Below, one piece after another: positions 1 to 8,226 of a stretch of DNA of 64,000 nucleotides. How positions within the stretch are numbered: position 1 is the stretch's first letter; each line of letters starts with the position of its first letter. The position numbers and the translations under genes are program-made. Origin of the DNA: Bradyrhizobium liaoningense (lineage in GTDB: Bacteria; Pseudomonadota; Alphaproteobacteria; Rhizobiales; Xanthobacteraceae); the NCBI RefSeq assembly GCF_018130785.1, contig NZ_JAFCJT010000005.1:124001-188000 (forward strand). The letters run 5' to 3'. A model generated the notes under the pieces. It saw nothing but the letters and a program-made list of their open reading frames with translations. It did not search any database and had not been told where the DNA came from.

Positions 1-1282
1 CAGCGTTCTTGGCGAGGTCGCCGACGTGCTTCTGCACGTAGTCTGCATCGATCCGAACGGTCTCGCCGTTGCGATCGGGCGCGCTGAAGGAGATTTCGTC
101 CAGCACCCGTTCCATCACGGTCTGGAGCCGCCGCGCGCCGATGTTCTCGACGGTGGAATTGACGGCGACCGCGACGTCGGCCAGCGCGTCGATCGCGCTG
201 TCGGTGATGTCGAGCGCAACTCCTTCGGTCTGCAGCAGCGCGACATATTGCTTGATCAGGGAGGCCTCGGGCTCGGTCAGGATGCGGCGCATGTCGTCGC
301 GGGTCAGTGCCTGCAACTCGACGCGGATCGGCAGGCGGCCCTGCAATTCGGGAAGCAGGTCGGATGGTTTCGCGACGTGGAAGGCGCCGGACGCAATGAA
401 CAGGATGTGGTCTGTCTTCACCGCGCCGTGCTTGGTCGAGACCGTGGTGCCCTCGATCAGCGGCAGCAGGTCACGCTGCACGCCCTCGCGCGAGACGTCG
501 CCGCCGACCCGGCCTTCGCGCGCGCAGATCTTGTCGATCTCGTCCAGGAAAACGATGCCGTTGTTCTCGACCGCGCTGATCGCTTCCAGCGTGAGCTGGT
601 CGGTATCCAGCAGCTTGTCGGATTCCTCGTTGACGAGGATCTCGTGCGAGTTCTCCACCGTCAGGCGCCGCGTCTTGCTGCGGCCGCCCAGCTTGCCGAA
701 GATGTCGCCGAGCGAGACTGCGCCCATCTGCGCGCCAGGCATGCCCGGGATCTCGAACATCGGCATGCCGCCGCCCGAGGACTGCGTCTCGATCTCGATT
801 TCCTTGTCGTTGAGCTCGCCGGCGCGCAGCTTCTTGCGGAACGATTCGCGGGTCGCCTGGCTGGAATTGGCGCCGACCAGCGCGTCGAGCACCCGCTCCT
901 CGGCGGCGAGCTGCGCGCGTGCCTGGACGTCCTTGCGCTTGCGCTCACGCACCTGGGCGATCGCGACCTCGACGAGATCGCGCACGATCTGCTCGACGTC
1001 GCGGCCGACATAGCCGACCTCGGTGAATTTCGTCGCCTCCACCTTCAGGAACGGCGCATTTGCGAGCCTGGCGAGCCGCCGCGCGATCTCCGTCTTGCCG
1101 ACGCCGGTGGGGCCGATCATCAAGATGTTCTTCGGCAGCACTTCCTCGCGCAACGAGCCGGAGAGCTGCTGCCGGCGCCAGCGGTTGCGCAGCGCGATCG
1201 AGACGGCGCGCTTGGCATCGGCCTGGCCGACGATGAATCGGTCGAGTTCGGAGACGATTTCGCGGGGGGAGAAGTCTGTCAT
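1..1282 (-). CDS. hslU: ATP-dependent protease ATPase subunit HslU (3' end off window)
   Basis: AAA+ unfoldase of the HslUV (ClpYQ) protease, which feeds unfolded proteins into the HslV peptidase in the cytoplasm. The protein starts at the ATG at 1282 with [20 protein letters not shown], the usual HslU N-terminus, followed by the Walker A motif GPTGVGKT near residue 60. About 427 codons are inside the window. The last ones read [13 protein letters not shown], so only about 7 residues of the usual C-terminus (ending in the HslV-docking tail) are missing. hslV lies upstream on the same strand with two small genes between them, so all four may be co-transcribed. Family identity is seen directly; operon membership is inferred. 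Confidence 0.97.
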   Translation of the reverse strand, partial: MTDFSPREIVSELDRFIVGQADAKRAVSIALRNRWRRQQLSGSLREEVLPKNILMIGPTGVGKTEIARRLARLANAPFLKVEATKFTEVGYVGRDVEQIVRDLVEVAIAQVRERKRKDVQARAQLAAEERVLDALVGANSSQATRESFRKKLRAGELNDKEIEIETQSSGGGMPMFEIPGMPGAQMGAVSLGDIFGKLGGRSKTRRLTVENSHEILVNEESDKLLDTDQLTLEAISAVENNGIVFLDEIDKICAREGRVGGDVSREGVQRDLLPLIEGTTVSTKHGAVKTDHILFIASGAFHVAKPSDLLPELQGRLPIRVELQALTRDDMRRILTEPEASLIKQYVALLQTEGVALDITDSAIDALADVAVAVNSTVENIGARRLQTVMERVLDEISFSAPDRNGETVRIDADYVQKHVGDLAKNA

Positions 1283-1333
1283 GGGACCTTAGCTAGGATC
1301 AGATGCGGGTCGGGACAAGCCGGTTTTTTGCCG

Positions 1334-1951
1334 TCAGATGATCGGCGGCCCCGATTGCCATTGTTTCACGGTGTCGATCGGATGGATCAGCATCAGGATA
1401 TTGAGCGTCAGATTGTCGCGAATGTGGAGCGCCAGCATGATTTCGAAGGCGAGCCCGAGCAGGACGGTCACTGCAACGGGCAACACGCGCGCGGCGAGGA
1501 ACCCCAGCATCATGAACAGCGTGTCCGAGACCGAATTGACGATGCTGTCGCCGTAATAGTCCAGCGAAATCGTGCCGGCGCGGTAGCGCTCGATGATGAA
1601 GGGCGAGTTCTCGACGATCTCCCAGGCGCCTTCGATCAGCATCGCGATGATCAGCCGTGCCGGCCAGGACAGCCATAGGAAGGGCAGGCGCGCGAACAGC
1701 AGCCAGGTCAATCCGTAGAACAGGAAGCCGTGCAGGACGTGCGAGAAGGTGTACCAGTCGGCGATGTGCTGCGAATTCTCCGAGCTGTTCACCACGCCGT
1801 GCCACAGCTTGATGGTGCCGCAGGTGCAGATCGGCACTCGCCCCATCGCGAACAGGATCGAGGCCTGCAGCGCCAGCAGCAGCAGTGCGATGCCGATCCA
1901 GGCGAATGGCGGTACGGCGACCTTGCTCTCGTGCGTGCTCGTCAGCGTCAC
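1334..1951 (-). CDS. DUF2585 family membrane protein
   Basis: A 205-residue polytopic inner-membrane protein. Hydrophobic segments are visible near residues 17-35, 78-95, 97-107, 140-158 and 160-175. It matches the pattern of the DUF2585 (UPF0314) family common in Rhizobiales: a conserved CTCG near the first membrane helix, [11 protein letters not shown], and [18 protein letters not shown] followed by [10 protein letters not shown]. The biochemical function of the family is unknown. The start codon overlaps the stop of the upstream acetyltransferase gene by 4 bases (ATGA), indicating translational coupling. It lies between hslV and hslU on the same strand, an arrangement that suggests shared transcription but not a role in proteolysis. 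Confidence 0.8.
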   Translation of the reverse strand: MTLTSTHESKVAVPPFAWIGIALLLLALQASILFAMGRVPICTCGTIKLWHGVVNSSENSQHIADWYTFSHVLHGFLFYGLTWLLFARLPFLWLSWPARLIIAMLIEGAWEIVENSPFIIERYRAGTISLDYYGDSIVNSVSDTLFMMLGFLAARVLPVAVTVLLGLAFEIMLALHIRDNLTLNILMLIHPIDTVKQWQSGPPII

Positions 1952-2433
1952 GGCTCGCGCACCATCAGCAGCGCCGTGCCATCCGGCGTCTCGACCATGC
2001 GGTCGCGGACGAAGCCGGCCTTCTCATAGGCGCGCACGGCACGCGCGTTGAGCGGATCGGGATCGGTGACGATGCGGGGCAGGCCCTGCCGCAACTGCCC
2101 GTCGACGAACTGGCGGATGAACGCGGAGCCGTGGCCGCGCGCGATCATGTCGCTGTCGCCGATGAACTGGTCGATCCCACGGGTGCCCTCCGGTTGCGGC
2201 CCAAAGCCGGTATTCCAGGCTGTCAGGCGATAACACTGAAGATAGCCGAACGGGTGGGTGCCAGCCAACACGATGAACTGATCCATCGCGGGCTCATCGA
2301 GATCGCCGCTCACCAGCAAGAACTGCTCGTCCGGATCGCCCCACCATTCCCGCACCTGCGCTTCGCCCAACCACCGCCGGATCAGCGGCAAATCGGCCGT
2401 GCTCATCGGGCGGAAGGTGTAGGCGGGCACCAT
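1948..2433 (-). CDS. GNAT family N-acetyltransferase
   Basis: A 161-residue single-domain acetyltransferase of the GNAT fold, closest in pattern to the AAC(6')/IucB-like group. Seen: [16 protein letters not shown] at the N-terminus, an [10 protein letters not shown] segment, a central [20 protein letters not shown] region that corresponds to the acetyl-CoA pyrophosphate loop (RGHGSAF in place of RGxGxG/A), and a C-terminal [18 protein letters not shown] motif typical of the family. The acceptor substrate cannot be read from sequence, so aminoglycoside resistance should not be assumed. The gene starts 17 bp after the hslV stop and its 3' end overlaps the DUF2585 gene by 4 bp. Confidence 0.8.
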   Translation of the reverse strand: MVPAYTFRPMSTADLPLIRRWLGEAQVREWWGDPDEQFLLVSGDLDEPAMDQFIVLAGTHPFGYLQCYRLTAWNTGFGPQPEGTRGIDQFIGDSDMIARGHGSAFIRQFVDGQLRQGLPRIVTDPDPLNARAVRAYEKAGFVRDRMVETPDGTALLMVREP

Positions 2434-2450
2434 ATCCTGTTCGGTCTGGC

Positions 2451-3011
2451 CTAGCCGCTCGTCAGGCTCTCAATCGTCAGATTACGATTGGTGTAGACGC
2501 AGATGTCGGCGGCGATGTCGAGGGAGCGGCGGACGATGGTCTCGGCGTCCTTGTCGGTGTCGAGCAGGGCCCGCGCGGCCGCCAGCGCGTAATTGCCGCC
2601 GGAGCCGATCGCCATGACCCCGGCCTCGGGCTCCAGCACGTCGCCGGTGCCGGTCAGCACCAGGGAGACGTCCTTGTCGGCCACGATCATCATGGCCTCC
2701 AGCCGCCGCAGATAACGGTCGGTCCGCCAGTCCTTGGCGAGCTCCACCGCGGCCCGGGTCAGCTGCCCCGGATATTGCTCGAGTTTGGATTCCAACCGCT
2801 CAAAGAGGGTGAAAGCGTCGGCCGTGGCGCCGGCAAAGCCGCCGATGACGTCGCCCTTGCCGAGTTTCCGGACCTTCTTGGCGTTGGACTTGATCACGGT
2901 CTGGCCGATCGAGACCTGGCCGTCGCCGCCGACCACCACCTTGCCGGCCTTGCGGACCGTCAAAATCGTGGTGCCGTGCCAGCCCGGCGCGCTGTTCTGG
3001 GAATCCTGCAT
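2451..3011 (-). CDS. hslV: ATP-dependent protease peptidase subunit HslV
   Basis: Threonine peptidase that forms the proteolytic core of HslUV. The start at 3011 gives a 186-residue protein ([21 protein letters not shown]). The catalytic threonine follows WHG, exposed after removal of the short propeptide, and is followed by the conserved TILTVRK and GGDGQVS(I)GQ motifs. An in-frame upstream start at 3062 would add 17 residues and is less likely, because the usual family length is about 180-186. It is the first gene of the minus-strand group ending in hslU and is divergent from hisB across a 242-bp gap that holds a palindromic repeat. Confidence 0.96.
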   Translation of the reverse strand: MQDSQNSAPGWHGTTILTVRKAGKVVVGGDGQVSIGQTVIKSNAKKVRKLGKGDVIGGFAGATADAFTLFERLESKLEQYPGQLTRAAVELAKDWRTDRYLRRLEAMMIVADKDVSLVLTGTGDVLEPEAGVMAIGSGGNYALAAARALLDTDKDAETIVRRSLDIAADICVYTNRNLTIESLTSG

Positions 3012-3178
3012 CAAATACCTCGTTGTCTGGCCTGATTTAGGCGGTCGGAGCCGACCGTACAACGGGTCGCTCCGGGCCCATTTCGCTCACCATAGGCAGA
3101 AGTAGAGGCCCAGCCAGCCGTTCCCGCAGTAGCGAAGGCGTCATTTGGCTGTTAAAAGACCGCCGTTTTCGGCTCCAA

Positions 3179-3227
3179 GAGCATGATCCGGGAAAGTGGG
3201 TACCGGTTTTCCGACAAGATCATGCTC
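3179..3227. repeat. 49-bp palindromic intergenic repeat (rhizobial type, GAGCATGATC arms)
   Basis: Inverted repeat with 10-base arms GAGCATGATC and GATCATGCTC around a GTGGGTACCGGTTTTCC centre. This is a familiar short dispersed element of Rhizobiales chromosomes. It sits in the hslV/hisB divergent gap, ending 26 bp before the hisB start, so the hairpin would be in the hisB leader if transcription begins upstream of it. A degenerate relative (GCATGATCC, GGGAACCGGTCC) occurs near 26593-26640. Confidence 0.8.
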
Positions 3228-3253
3228 AAAACCAAAGTGGAAACCGCTTTTCA

Positions 3254-3847
3254 ATGCGCACCGCGACGATCAAGCGCAAGACCAAGGAAACCGACATCGA
3301 GGTCACCGTGAACCTCGATGGCTCCGGCGTGTCCAATATCGCGACCGGTATCGGCTTTTTCGACCATATGCTCGATCTCCTCGCCCGCCATTCCCGCATC
3401 GACCTCACGGTCAAGGCGGTTGGCGACCTGCACATTGATCATCACCATACCACCGAAGACACCGGCATCGCGCTTGGCCAGGCGGTCAAGCAGGCGCTCG
3501 GCAACATGGCGGGCATCACCCGCTATGCCGGCGTGCACATGCCCATGGACGAGACGCTGTCGCGCGTGGTCATCGACATCTCGGGCCGTCCGTTCCTGGT
3601 GTTCAAGGCCGAATTCCCCCGCGACAAGATCGGTGAGTTCGACACCGAACTGGTGCGCGAGTGGTTCCAGGCCTTCGCCATGAACGCCGGCGTGACTCTC
3701 CACGTCGAGACCCTATATGGCGATAACAGCCACCATATTGCCGAATCCTGCTTCAAGGGTCTGGCGCGGGCGCTGCGTACCGCCGTTGCGATCGATCCGA
3801 AGGCCGCGGGAGAAATCCCCTCCACCAAGGGCTCGCTTGGCGGCTGA
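3254..3847 (+). CDS. hisB: imidazoleglycerol-phosphate dehydratase HisB
   Basis: Sixth step of histidine synthesis: converts imidazole glycerol phosphate to imidazole acetol phosphate. The 197-residue length is that of the monofunctional enzyme, with no phosphatase domain. The two Mn-binding signatures are visible: [20 protein letters not shown] near residues 58-77 and [18 protein letters not shown] near 157-174. The N-terminus [16 protein letters not shown] and the [12 protein letters not shown] motif are also standard. It is the first gene of a run hisB-DUF2628-hisH-hisA-hisF-hisE-coaA. The ribosome-binding site is weak. Confidence 0.98.
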   Translation: MRTATIKRKTKETDIEVTVNLDGSGVSNIATGIGFFDHMLDLLARHSRIDLTVKAVGDLHIDHHHTTEDTGIALGQAVKQALGNMAGITRYAGVHMPMDETLSRVVIDISGRPFLVFKAEFPRDKIGEFDTELVREWFQAFAMNAGVTLHVETLYGDNSHHIAESCFKGLARALRTAVAIDPKAAGEIPSTKGSLGG

Positions 3848-3910
3848 CGTCTCGGGCCTGCGGCACGCGCCGCTTGCGGTATCACTGAATTCAGAGAACG
3901 GGGCATCACC

Positions 3911-4441
3911 ATGCCTGTCTACACAGTTCATGCTCCCTCCCCTGCCGGAGCCGACCTGCGCGCGACCGACAAATTCGTCTTCGTGCGCGATGGCTTCCAT
4001 TTCTGGGCGATGATCTTCGGCCCGATCTGGCTGCTGTGGAACAGGCTCTGGCTGGCGCTGATCGGCTGGGTGATCTTCGTCGCGGCGTTCAACGCGGGGC
4101 TGTCCAGCCTCGGGATCGGACGCAGCTCGATCTTCTTCGCCGACCTCATCGTCGCGCTGCTGATGGGTTTCGAGGCCTCGAGCCTGCGCCGCTGGACTCT
4201 GTCGCGCGGCAGCTGGCGTCAGCTCGATGTCGTCGTTGCGGACGACGAGGATACCGCCGAGCGCCGCTTCTTCGAGCGCTGGAGCCAGAAGCAGCGCGGC
4301 ATCGTCAACGATCAATGGGCCGTCGATCGCGGCGGCCCGCCGCCAACCCGCAACGTGCCGGGTCAGCAATTCTCAAATCCGCCACCGCTGCCGTCGGGCG
4401 GCATCATTGGATTGTTTCCAGAACCGGGAGGGTCAAGATGA
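3911..4441 (+). CDS. DUF2628 family membrane protein
   Basis: A 176-residue protein embedded in the histidine operon. Seen: an N-terminal PVYTVHAPS segment, then [26 protein letters not shown], the conserved core of DUF2628, followed by two further hydrophobic stretches (about residues 48-68 and 76-90), then a hydrophilic C-terminus rich in Pro, Gly and Asn. The family is found next to hisB/hisH in many Alphaproteobacteria, but no enzymatic role in histidine synthesis is known. Its stop overlaps the hisH start by 4 bases (ATGA), so translation of hisH is likely coupled to it. Membrane location is inferred from hydrophobicity. Confidence 0.85.
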   Translation: MPVYTVHAPSPAGADLRATDKFVFVRDGFHFWAMIFGPIWLLWNRLWLALIGWVIFVAAFNAGLSSLGIGRSSIFFADLIVALLMGFEASSLRRWTLSRGSWRQLDVVVADDEDTAERRFFERWSQKQRGIVNDQWAVDRGGPPPTRNVPGQQFSNPPPLPSGGIIGLFPEPGGSR

Positions 4442-5088
4442 GCGTCGCCATCATCGATTACGGTTCAGGCAATCTGCATTCCGCCGCCAAGGCGTTCGAG
4501 CGCGCCGCGCGCAGCCTGGAGATCCCGCAAAAGGTCTTCGTCACCAGCGATCCGGATCAGGCCTACGGCGCCGACCGCCTGGTGCTGCCGGGCGTCGGCG
4601 CCTTTGCCGATTGCCGGCGCGGGCTCGATGCCGTCAACGGCATGGTCGAGGCGATCACCGAAGCGGTGCGCGTCAAGGCGCGGCCTTTCTTTGGTATTTG
4701 CGTCGGCATGCAGCTGATGGCGAGCCGCGGCAAGGAACACGTCACGACGGACGGCTTGAACTGGATCGGCGGCGACGTCGAGAAGATCACGCCGCGCGAC
4801 GAGAGCCTCAAGATCCCGCACATGGGCTGGAATACGCTCGACGTGCTGCGCGAGCATCCGGTGCTGAACAAGCTGCCGCTCGGCCCCAAGGGGCAGCACG
4901 CCTATTTCGTGCACTCCTACCACCTCAACGCTGCCGACGAGGCGGACGTGCTCGCGCGCGCCGACTACGGCGGGCCCGTCACCGCGATCGTCGCGAAGGA
5001 CACCGCCATCGGCACCCAATTCCACCCCGAGAAGAGCCAGCGTTTCGGCTTGGCCCTGATCTCGAACTTTTTGCGATGGAAGCCGTGA
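4438..5088 (+). CDS. hisH: imidazole glycerol phosphate synthase subunit HisH
   Basis: Glutamine amidotransferase subunit that supplies ammonia to HisF for the ring-closing step of histidine synthesis. It is 216 residues from the ATG at 4438 ([20 protein letters not shown]). The class I amidotransferase triad is visible: the nucleophile Cys in [15 protein letters not shown], and His and Glu in [10 protein letters not shown] near the C-terminus. A longer in-frame reading exists upstream but lies over the DUF2628 gene and is not coding. It overlaps DUF2628 by 4 bp upstream and the hisA start downstream, so the genes are tightly coupled. Confidence 0.97.
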   Translation: MSVAIIDYGSGNLHSAAKAFERAARSLEIPQKVFVTSDPDQAYGADRLVLPGVGAFADCRRGLDAVNGMVEAITEAVRVKARPFFGICVGMQLMASRGKEHVTTDGLNWIGGDVEKITPRDESLKIPHMGWNTLDVLREHPVLNKLPLGPKGQHAYFVHSYHLNAADEADVLARADYGGPVTAIVAKDTAIGTQFHPEKSQRFGLALISNFLRWKP

Positions 5089-5822
5089 TTCTCTTTCCTG
5101 CGATCGATCTCAAGAACGGCCAGTGCGTGCGCCTCGAGCAAGGCGACATGGCGCGCGCGACCGTGTTCAACCTCAATCCGGCCGCCCAGGCGCAGAGCTT
5201 TGTCGAGCAGGGCTTTGAGTATCTCCACGTCGTCGATCTCGACGGCGCCTTCGCCGGCAAGCCGGTGAATGCGCAGGCCGTCGAGGCGATGCTCAAGACG
5301 ATCAAGATCCCGGTGCAGCTCGGCGGCGGCATTCGCGATCTCGCAACCGTCGAAGCCTGGCTCGACAAGGGCATCACCCGCGTCATCATCGGCACCGCCG
5401 CGGTGCGCGACCCTGAATTGGTGAAGGCGGCTGCAAGGAAATTCCCCGGCCGCGTCGCGGTCGGGCTCGATGCGCGCGACGGCAAGGTCGCCGTCGAAGG
5501 CTGGGCCGAGACTTCGCAGGTGACGGTGCTCGAGATCGCACGGCGTTTCGAGGATGCCGGCGTTGCCGCCATCATCTTCACCGACATCGCGCGCGATGGC
5601 CTGCTGAAGGGCCTGAATCTCGATGCGACCATTGCGCTGGCCGACAGCATCTCCATCCCCGTGATCGCCTCCGGCGGCCTCGCCTCGATCGAGGACGTCA
5701 AGGCGATGTTGACGCCGCGGGCGAAAAAGCTTGCCGGTGCCATCGCAGGCCGCGCGCTCTACGACGGCAGGCTCGATCCCGCGGATGCCCTCACCCTGAT
5801 CCGCAACGCGCGCGCCGCCTAG
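5085..5822 (+). CDS. hisA: phosphoribosylformimino-AICAR-phosphate isomerase HisA
   Basis: Isomerase of the fourth histidine step (ProFAR to PRFAR), a TIM barrel built from two half-barrels. Seen: [20 protein letters not shown] at the N-terminus with the catalytic Asp in [14 protein letters not shown], the second catalytic Asp in [12 protein letters not shown], and phosphate-binding PVIASGG. Two in-frame starts are possible. GTG at 5085 overlaps the hisH stop (GTGA) and gives the family-standard start at the ILFPAIDLK segment. ATG at 5076 would add three residues. I chose GTG for that reason; the difference is minor. The gene is 10 bp upstream of hisF. Confidence 0.96.
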   Translation: MILFPAIDLKNGQCVRLEQGDMARATVFNLNPAAQAQSFVEQGFEYLHVVDLDGAFAGKPVNAQAVEAMLKTIKIPVQLGGGIRDLATVEAWLDKGITRVIIGTAAVRDPELVKAAARKFPGRVAVGLDARDGKVAVEGWAETSQVTVLEIARRFEDAGVAAIIFTDIARDGLLKGLNLDATIALADSISIPVIASGGLASIEDVKAMLTPRAKKLAGAIAGRALYDGRLDPADALTLIRNARAA

Positions 5823-5832
5823 GAGACGTCAG

Positions 5833-6606
5833 ATGTTCAAGGTGCGCGTTATCCCATGCCTCGACGTCAAGGATGGCCGGGTCGTCAAGGGCGTCAACTT
5901 CGTCGACCTGCGCGATGCCGGCGACCCCGTCGAAGCCGCGATCGCCTATGACGCCGCGGGTGCCGACGAACTCACCTTCCTCGACATCACCGCGACCCAT
6001 GAGAACCGCGGCATCATGCTGGACGTGGTCCGGCGCACGGCGGAGGCCTGCTTCATGCCTGTGACCGTCGGTGGCGGCGTGCGCAAGGTTGACGACATCA
6101 AGACGCTCCTGCGCGCCGGCGCGGACAAGGTCTCAATCAACAGCGCCGCGGTGTCGCGGCGCGAGTTCGTCAAGGAAGCTGCCGAAAAATTCGGCGGACA
6201 GTGCGTGGTGGTCGCGATCGACGCAAAGCGGGTCAAGCGTCCGGGCGGTGACCGCTGGGAGATCTTCACCCATGGCGGCCGCAACTCGACCGGCATCGAC
6301 GCGATCGAATATGCCCAGGAAGTAGTCTCGCTCGGCGCCGGCGAAATCCTGCTCACCTCCATGGACCGCGACGGCACAAGGCAGGGCTTTGACATCCCGC
6401 TGACCCGGGCGATCGCCGACAGCGTTCCCGTTCCCGTGATCGCCTCGGGCGGCGTCGGCAATCTCGACCATCTCGTCGACGGTATCCGCGACGGGCGCGC
6501 CACCGCCGTGCTGGCTGCCTCGATCTTCCACTTCGGGGAATTCACCATCCGAGAAGCCAAGGAGCACATGGCCCGGCGCGGACTACCCATGCGCCTGGAT
6601 GCCTGA
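5833..6606 (+). CDS. hisF: imidazole glycerol phosphate synthase subunit HisF
   Basis: Cyclase subunit that joins with HisH to make imidazole glycerol phosphate and AICAR. It has 257 residues, the normal length. Seen: [22 protein letters not shown] with the catalytic Asp in [16 protein letters not shown], the second catalytic Asp in [14 protein letters not shown], and the phosphate-binding [10 protein letters not shown]. It shares the half-barrel repeat with HisA. The preceding stop is 10 bp upstream and an AGGAGA ribosome-binding site lies just before the ATG. Confidence 0.98.
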   Translation: MFKVRVIPCLDVKDGRVVKGVNFVDLRDAGDPVEAAIAYDAAGADELTFLDITATHENRGIMLDVVRRTAEACFMPVTVGGGVRKVDDIKTLLRAGADKVSINSAAVSRREFVKEAAEKFGGQCVVVAIDAKRVKRPGGDRWEIFTHGGRNSTGIDAIEYAQEVVSLGAGEILLTSMDRDGTRQGFDIPLTRAIADSVPVPVIASGGVGNLDHLVDGIRDGRATAVLAASIFHFGEFTIREAKEHMARRGLPMRLDA

Positions 6607-6685
6607 CGACTCCCGTTCATAGAAATGCTACATAGGCCTGCGGGAAATGGCCTCCGTGGCCTTGTGTGTTGTTCGAGTAATTCCG

Positions 6686-7006
6686 ATGTCGCGTTTCACG
6701 ATCCACGATCTGGCCGACACCATCGACGCCCGCGCGGCGGCCGGCGGCGAGGCGTCCTATACCCGCAAGCTCCTGGACAAGGGCGCCGAGCATTGCGCCA
6801 AGAAGTTCGGCGAGGAGGCAGTCGAAACCGTAATCGCAGCAATCGAAAACGATCGCGCGCATCTGATCGCTGAAAGTGCCGACCTGCTCTATCACTTCCT
6901 TGTGCTGCTCAAGGCCCGCGGCGTAAAGCTGGAGGAGGTCGAGGCCGCGCTGGACAAGCGGACGAATATGTCCGGATTGGAAGAAAAGGCGTCCCGCAAG
7001 GGTTAG
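6686..7006 (+). CDS. hisE: phosphoribosyl-ATP diphosphatase HisE
   Basis: Hydrolyses phosphoribosyl-ATP to phosphoribosyl-AMP in the second histidine step. It is a 106-residue all-helical MazG-fold protein from the ATG at 6686 ([20 protein letters not shown]). The metal-binding acidic motif is visible as [16 protein letters not shown], followed by [14 protein letters not shown] longer reading from 6647 adds 13 residues with no family match and is rejected. It lies 79 bp downstream of hisF and 25 bp upstream of coaA. HisI, the next enzyme, is not in this window. Confidence 0.96.
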   Translation: MSRFTIHDLADTIDARAAAGGEASYTRKLLDKGAEHCAKKFGEEAVETVIAAIENDRAHLIAESADLLYHFLVLLKARGVKLEEVEAALDKRTNMSGLEEKASRKG

Positions 7007-7031
7007 TAGATCCCAACGGAAAGGTCGCGTC

Positions 7032-7988
7032 ATGGATATCCGCGCACCCGAGCAGCAGTATAATCCGTACCGCGTCTATACGCGCGAGCAGTGGTCGCGA
7101 CTGCGCGACGACACGCCGATGACGCTGGAGCCCGGCGAGTTCGACCGGCTGCGCTCACTGCATGATCGCCTGGACTTGCAGGAGGTCGAGGACATCTACC
7201 TGCCGCTGTCGCGCCTCCTGTCGATCTATGTCGATGCGATGCAGCGCCTGTATTACGCGGAGCGCCAGTTTCTCAACATCCGCGACCGCAAGATGCCCTA
7301 CATCATCGGCGTCGCCGGTTCGGTCGCGGTCGGAAAGTCCACTACGGCCCGCGTGCTTCAGGCACTGCTGGCGCGCTGGTCGCCGCGTCCGAAGGTCGAA
7401 CTGATCACCACCGACGGATTTCTGTATCCCAACGCCGTGCTCGAGCGGCAGGGCATCATGCAGAAGAAGGGCTTTCCGGAGAGCTACGACCTGCCGCTGC
7501 TGCTCAGCTTCCTCTCCGACATCAAGGCCGGCCGCCGCCACGTGCGTGCGCCGGTCTATTCGCATCTGACCTACGACATCGTGCCGAACCAGTGGGCCGA
7601 GATCGACCAGCCCGACATCCTGATCGTCGAGGGCGTCAACGTGCTGCAGACCGGCAAGCTGCCGCGCGACGGCAAGGCGGTGCCCGTGGTCTCCGACTTC
7701 TTCGACTTCTCGGTCTATATCGACGCCGACGAGGCGGCGCTGCGGCAATGGTACATCAAGCGCTTCCTGGCGCTGCGTGACACCGCGTTCACCAATCCAA
7801 AATCCTACTTCAACCGCTACGCGCTGTTGTCGGACGAGGAAGCCACCGCCACCGCGATCGCGATCTGGGAACGCACCAACCTCGCCAATCTCGAGGACAA
7901 CATCCTGCCGACCCGCCCCCGCGCGACGTTGATCCTGAAGAAGGGCGCCGACCACACCGTGGCAAGCGTGGCGCTGCGACGGCTATAA
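7032..7988 (+). CDS. coaA: type I pantothenate kinase CoaA
   Basis: Phosphorylates pantothenate, the first and regulated step of coenzyme A synthesis. It has 318 residues. The P-loop [21 protein letters not shown] is near residue 95, followed by [28 protein letters not shown], and the [12 protein letters not shown] segment, all standard for the bacterial type I enzyme that is feedback-inhibited by CoA. It closes the histidine gene run, an arrangement shared with other Rhizobiales. Its 3' end faces the histidine kinase gene across a gap that contains two palindromic repeats. Confidence 0.97.
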   Translation: MDIRAPEQQYNPYRVYTREQWSRLRDDTPMTLEPGEFDRLRSLHDRLDLQEVEDIYLPLSRLLSIYVDAMQRLYYAERQFLNIRDRKMPYIIGVAGSVAVGKSTTARVLQALLARWSPRPKVELITTDGFLYPNAVLERQGIMQKKGFPESYDLPLLLSFLSDIKAGRRHVRAPVYSHLTYDIVPNQWAEIDQPDILIVEGVNVLQTGKLPRDGKAVPVVSDFFDFSVYIDADEAALRQWYIKRFLALRDTAFTNPKSYFNRYALLSDEEATATAIAIWERTNLANLEDNILPTRPRATLILKKGADHTVASVALRRL

Positions 7989-7998
7989 GCCGCGGTGC

Positions 7999-8092
7999 CG
8001 TAGGGTGGGCAAAGGCGCAAAGCGCCGTGCCCACCATCTATCTGCATTGTCGGACGTGAATGGTGGGCACGCTGCGCTTTGCCCACCCTACG
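7999..8092. repeat. dispersed palindromic repeat family A, copy 1
   Basis: A 94-bp inverted repeat. The outer arms read CGTAGGGTGGGCAAAG and CTTTGCCCACCCTACG, and inside them is a second inverted pair, GTGCCCACCAT and ATGGTGGGCAC. Two more copies are at 28165-28288 and 49576-49667. All three lie in gaps between converging genes. No coding capacity is apparent. Confidence 0.9.
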
Positions 8093-8125
8093 ATATCCGT
8101 GTTCGGAGCACGCCTGCCCCCACAT

Positions 8126-8212
8126 CGTCATTGCGAGCGCAGCGAAGCAATCCAGAATCTTTCTGCGGAGGGATTCTGGATTGCTTCGTCGCAAGGGCTC
8201 CTCGCAATGACG
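8126..8212. repeat. dispersed palindromic repeat family B, copy 1
   Basis: An 87-bp inverted repeat. The outer arms are CGTCATTGCGAG and CTCGCAATGACG. The inner arms are GAAGCAATCCAGAATC and GATTCTGGATTGCTTC. It follows family A copy 1 in the same convergent gap and ends 15 bp before the stop of the kinase gene. Another copy is at 62054-62175. Confidence 0.9.
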
Positions 8213-8226
8213 GAGGAGAGACTTTC

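Noticed and set aside
26..1678. Long open plus-strand frames over hslU and the DUF2585 gene
   Set aside because: They are high-GC mirror frames of real minus-strand genes, with arginine/aspartate-rich composition, no family pattern and no ribosome-binding site.
1948..2433. Acetyltransferase as an aminoglycoside resistance gene
   Set aside because: The fold resembles the AAC(6') group, but the gene lies in a housekeeping group between hslV and hslU, and substrate cannot be inferred from the motif pattern.
3012..3130. Heat-shock promoter for hslV
   Set aside because: The best match (CTGG, 17 bases, CCTATGG on the minus strand) deviates at a key -35 base and is too weak to call.
7999..8212. 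Family A and B repeats as insertion sequences or riboswitches
   Set aside because: They have no coding capacity, recur with altered inner loops at unrelated genes, and lie at 3' ends rather than in leaders.
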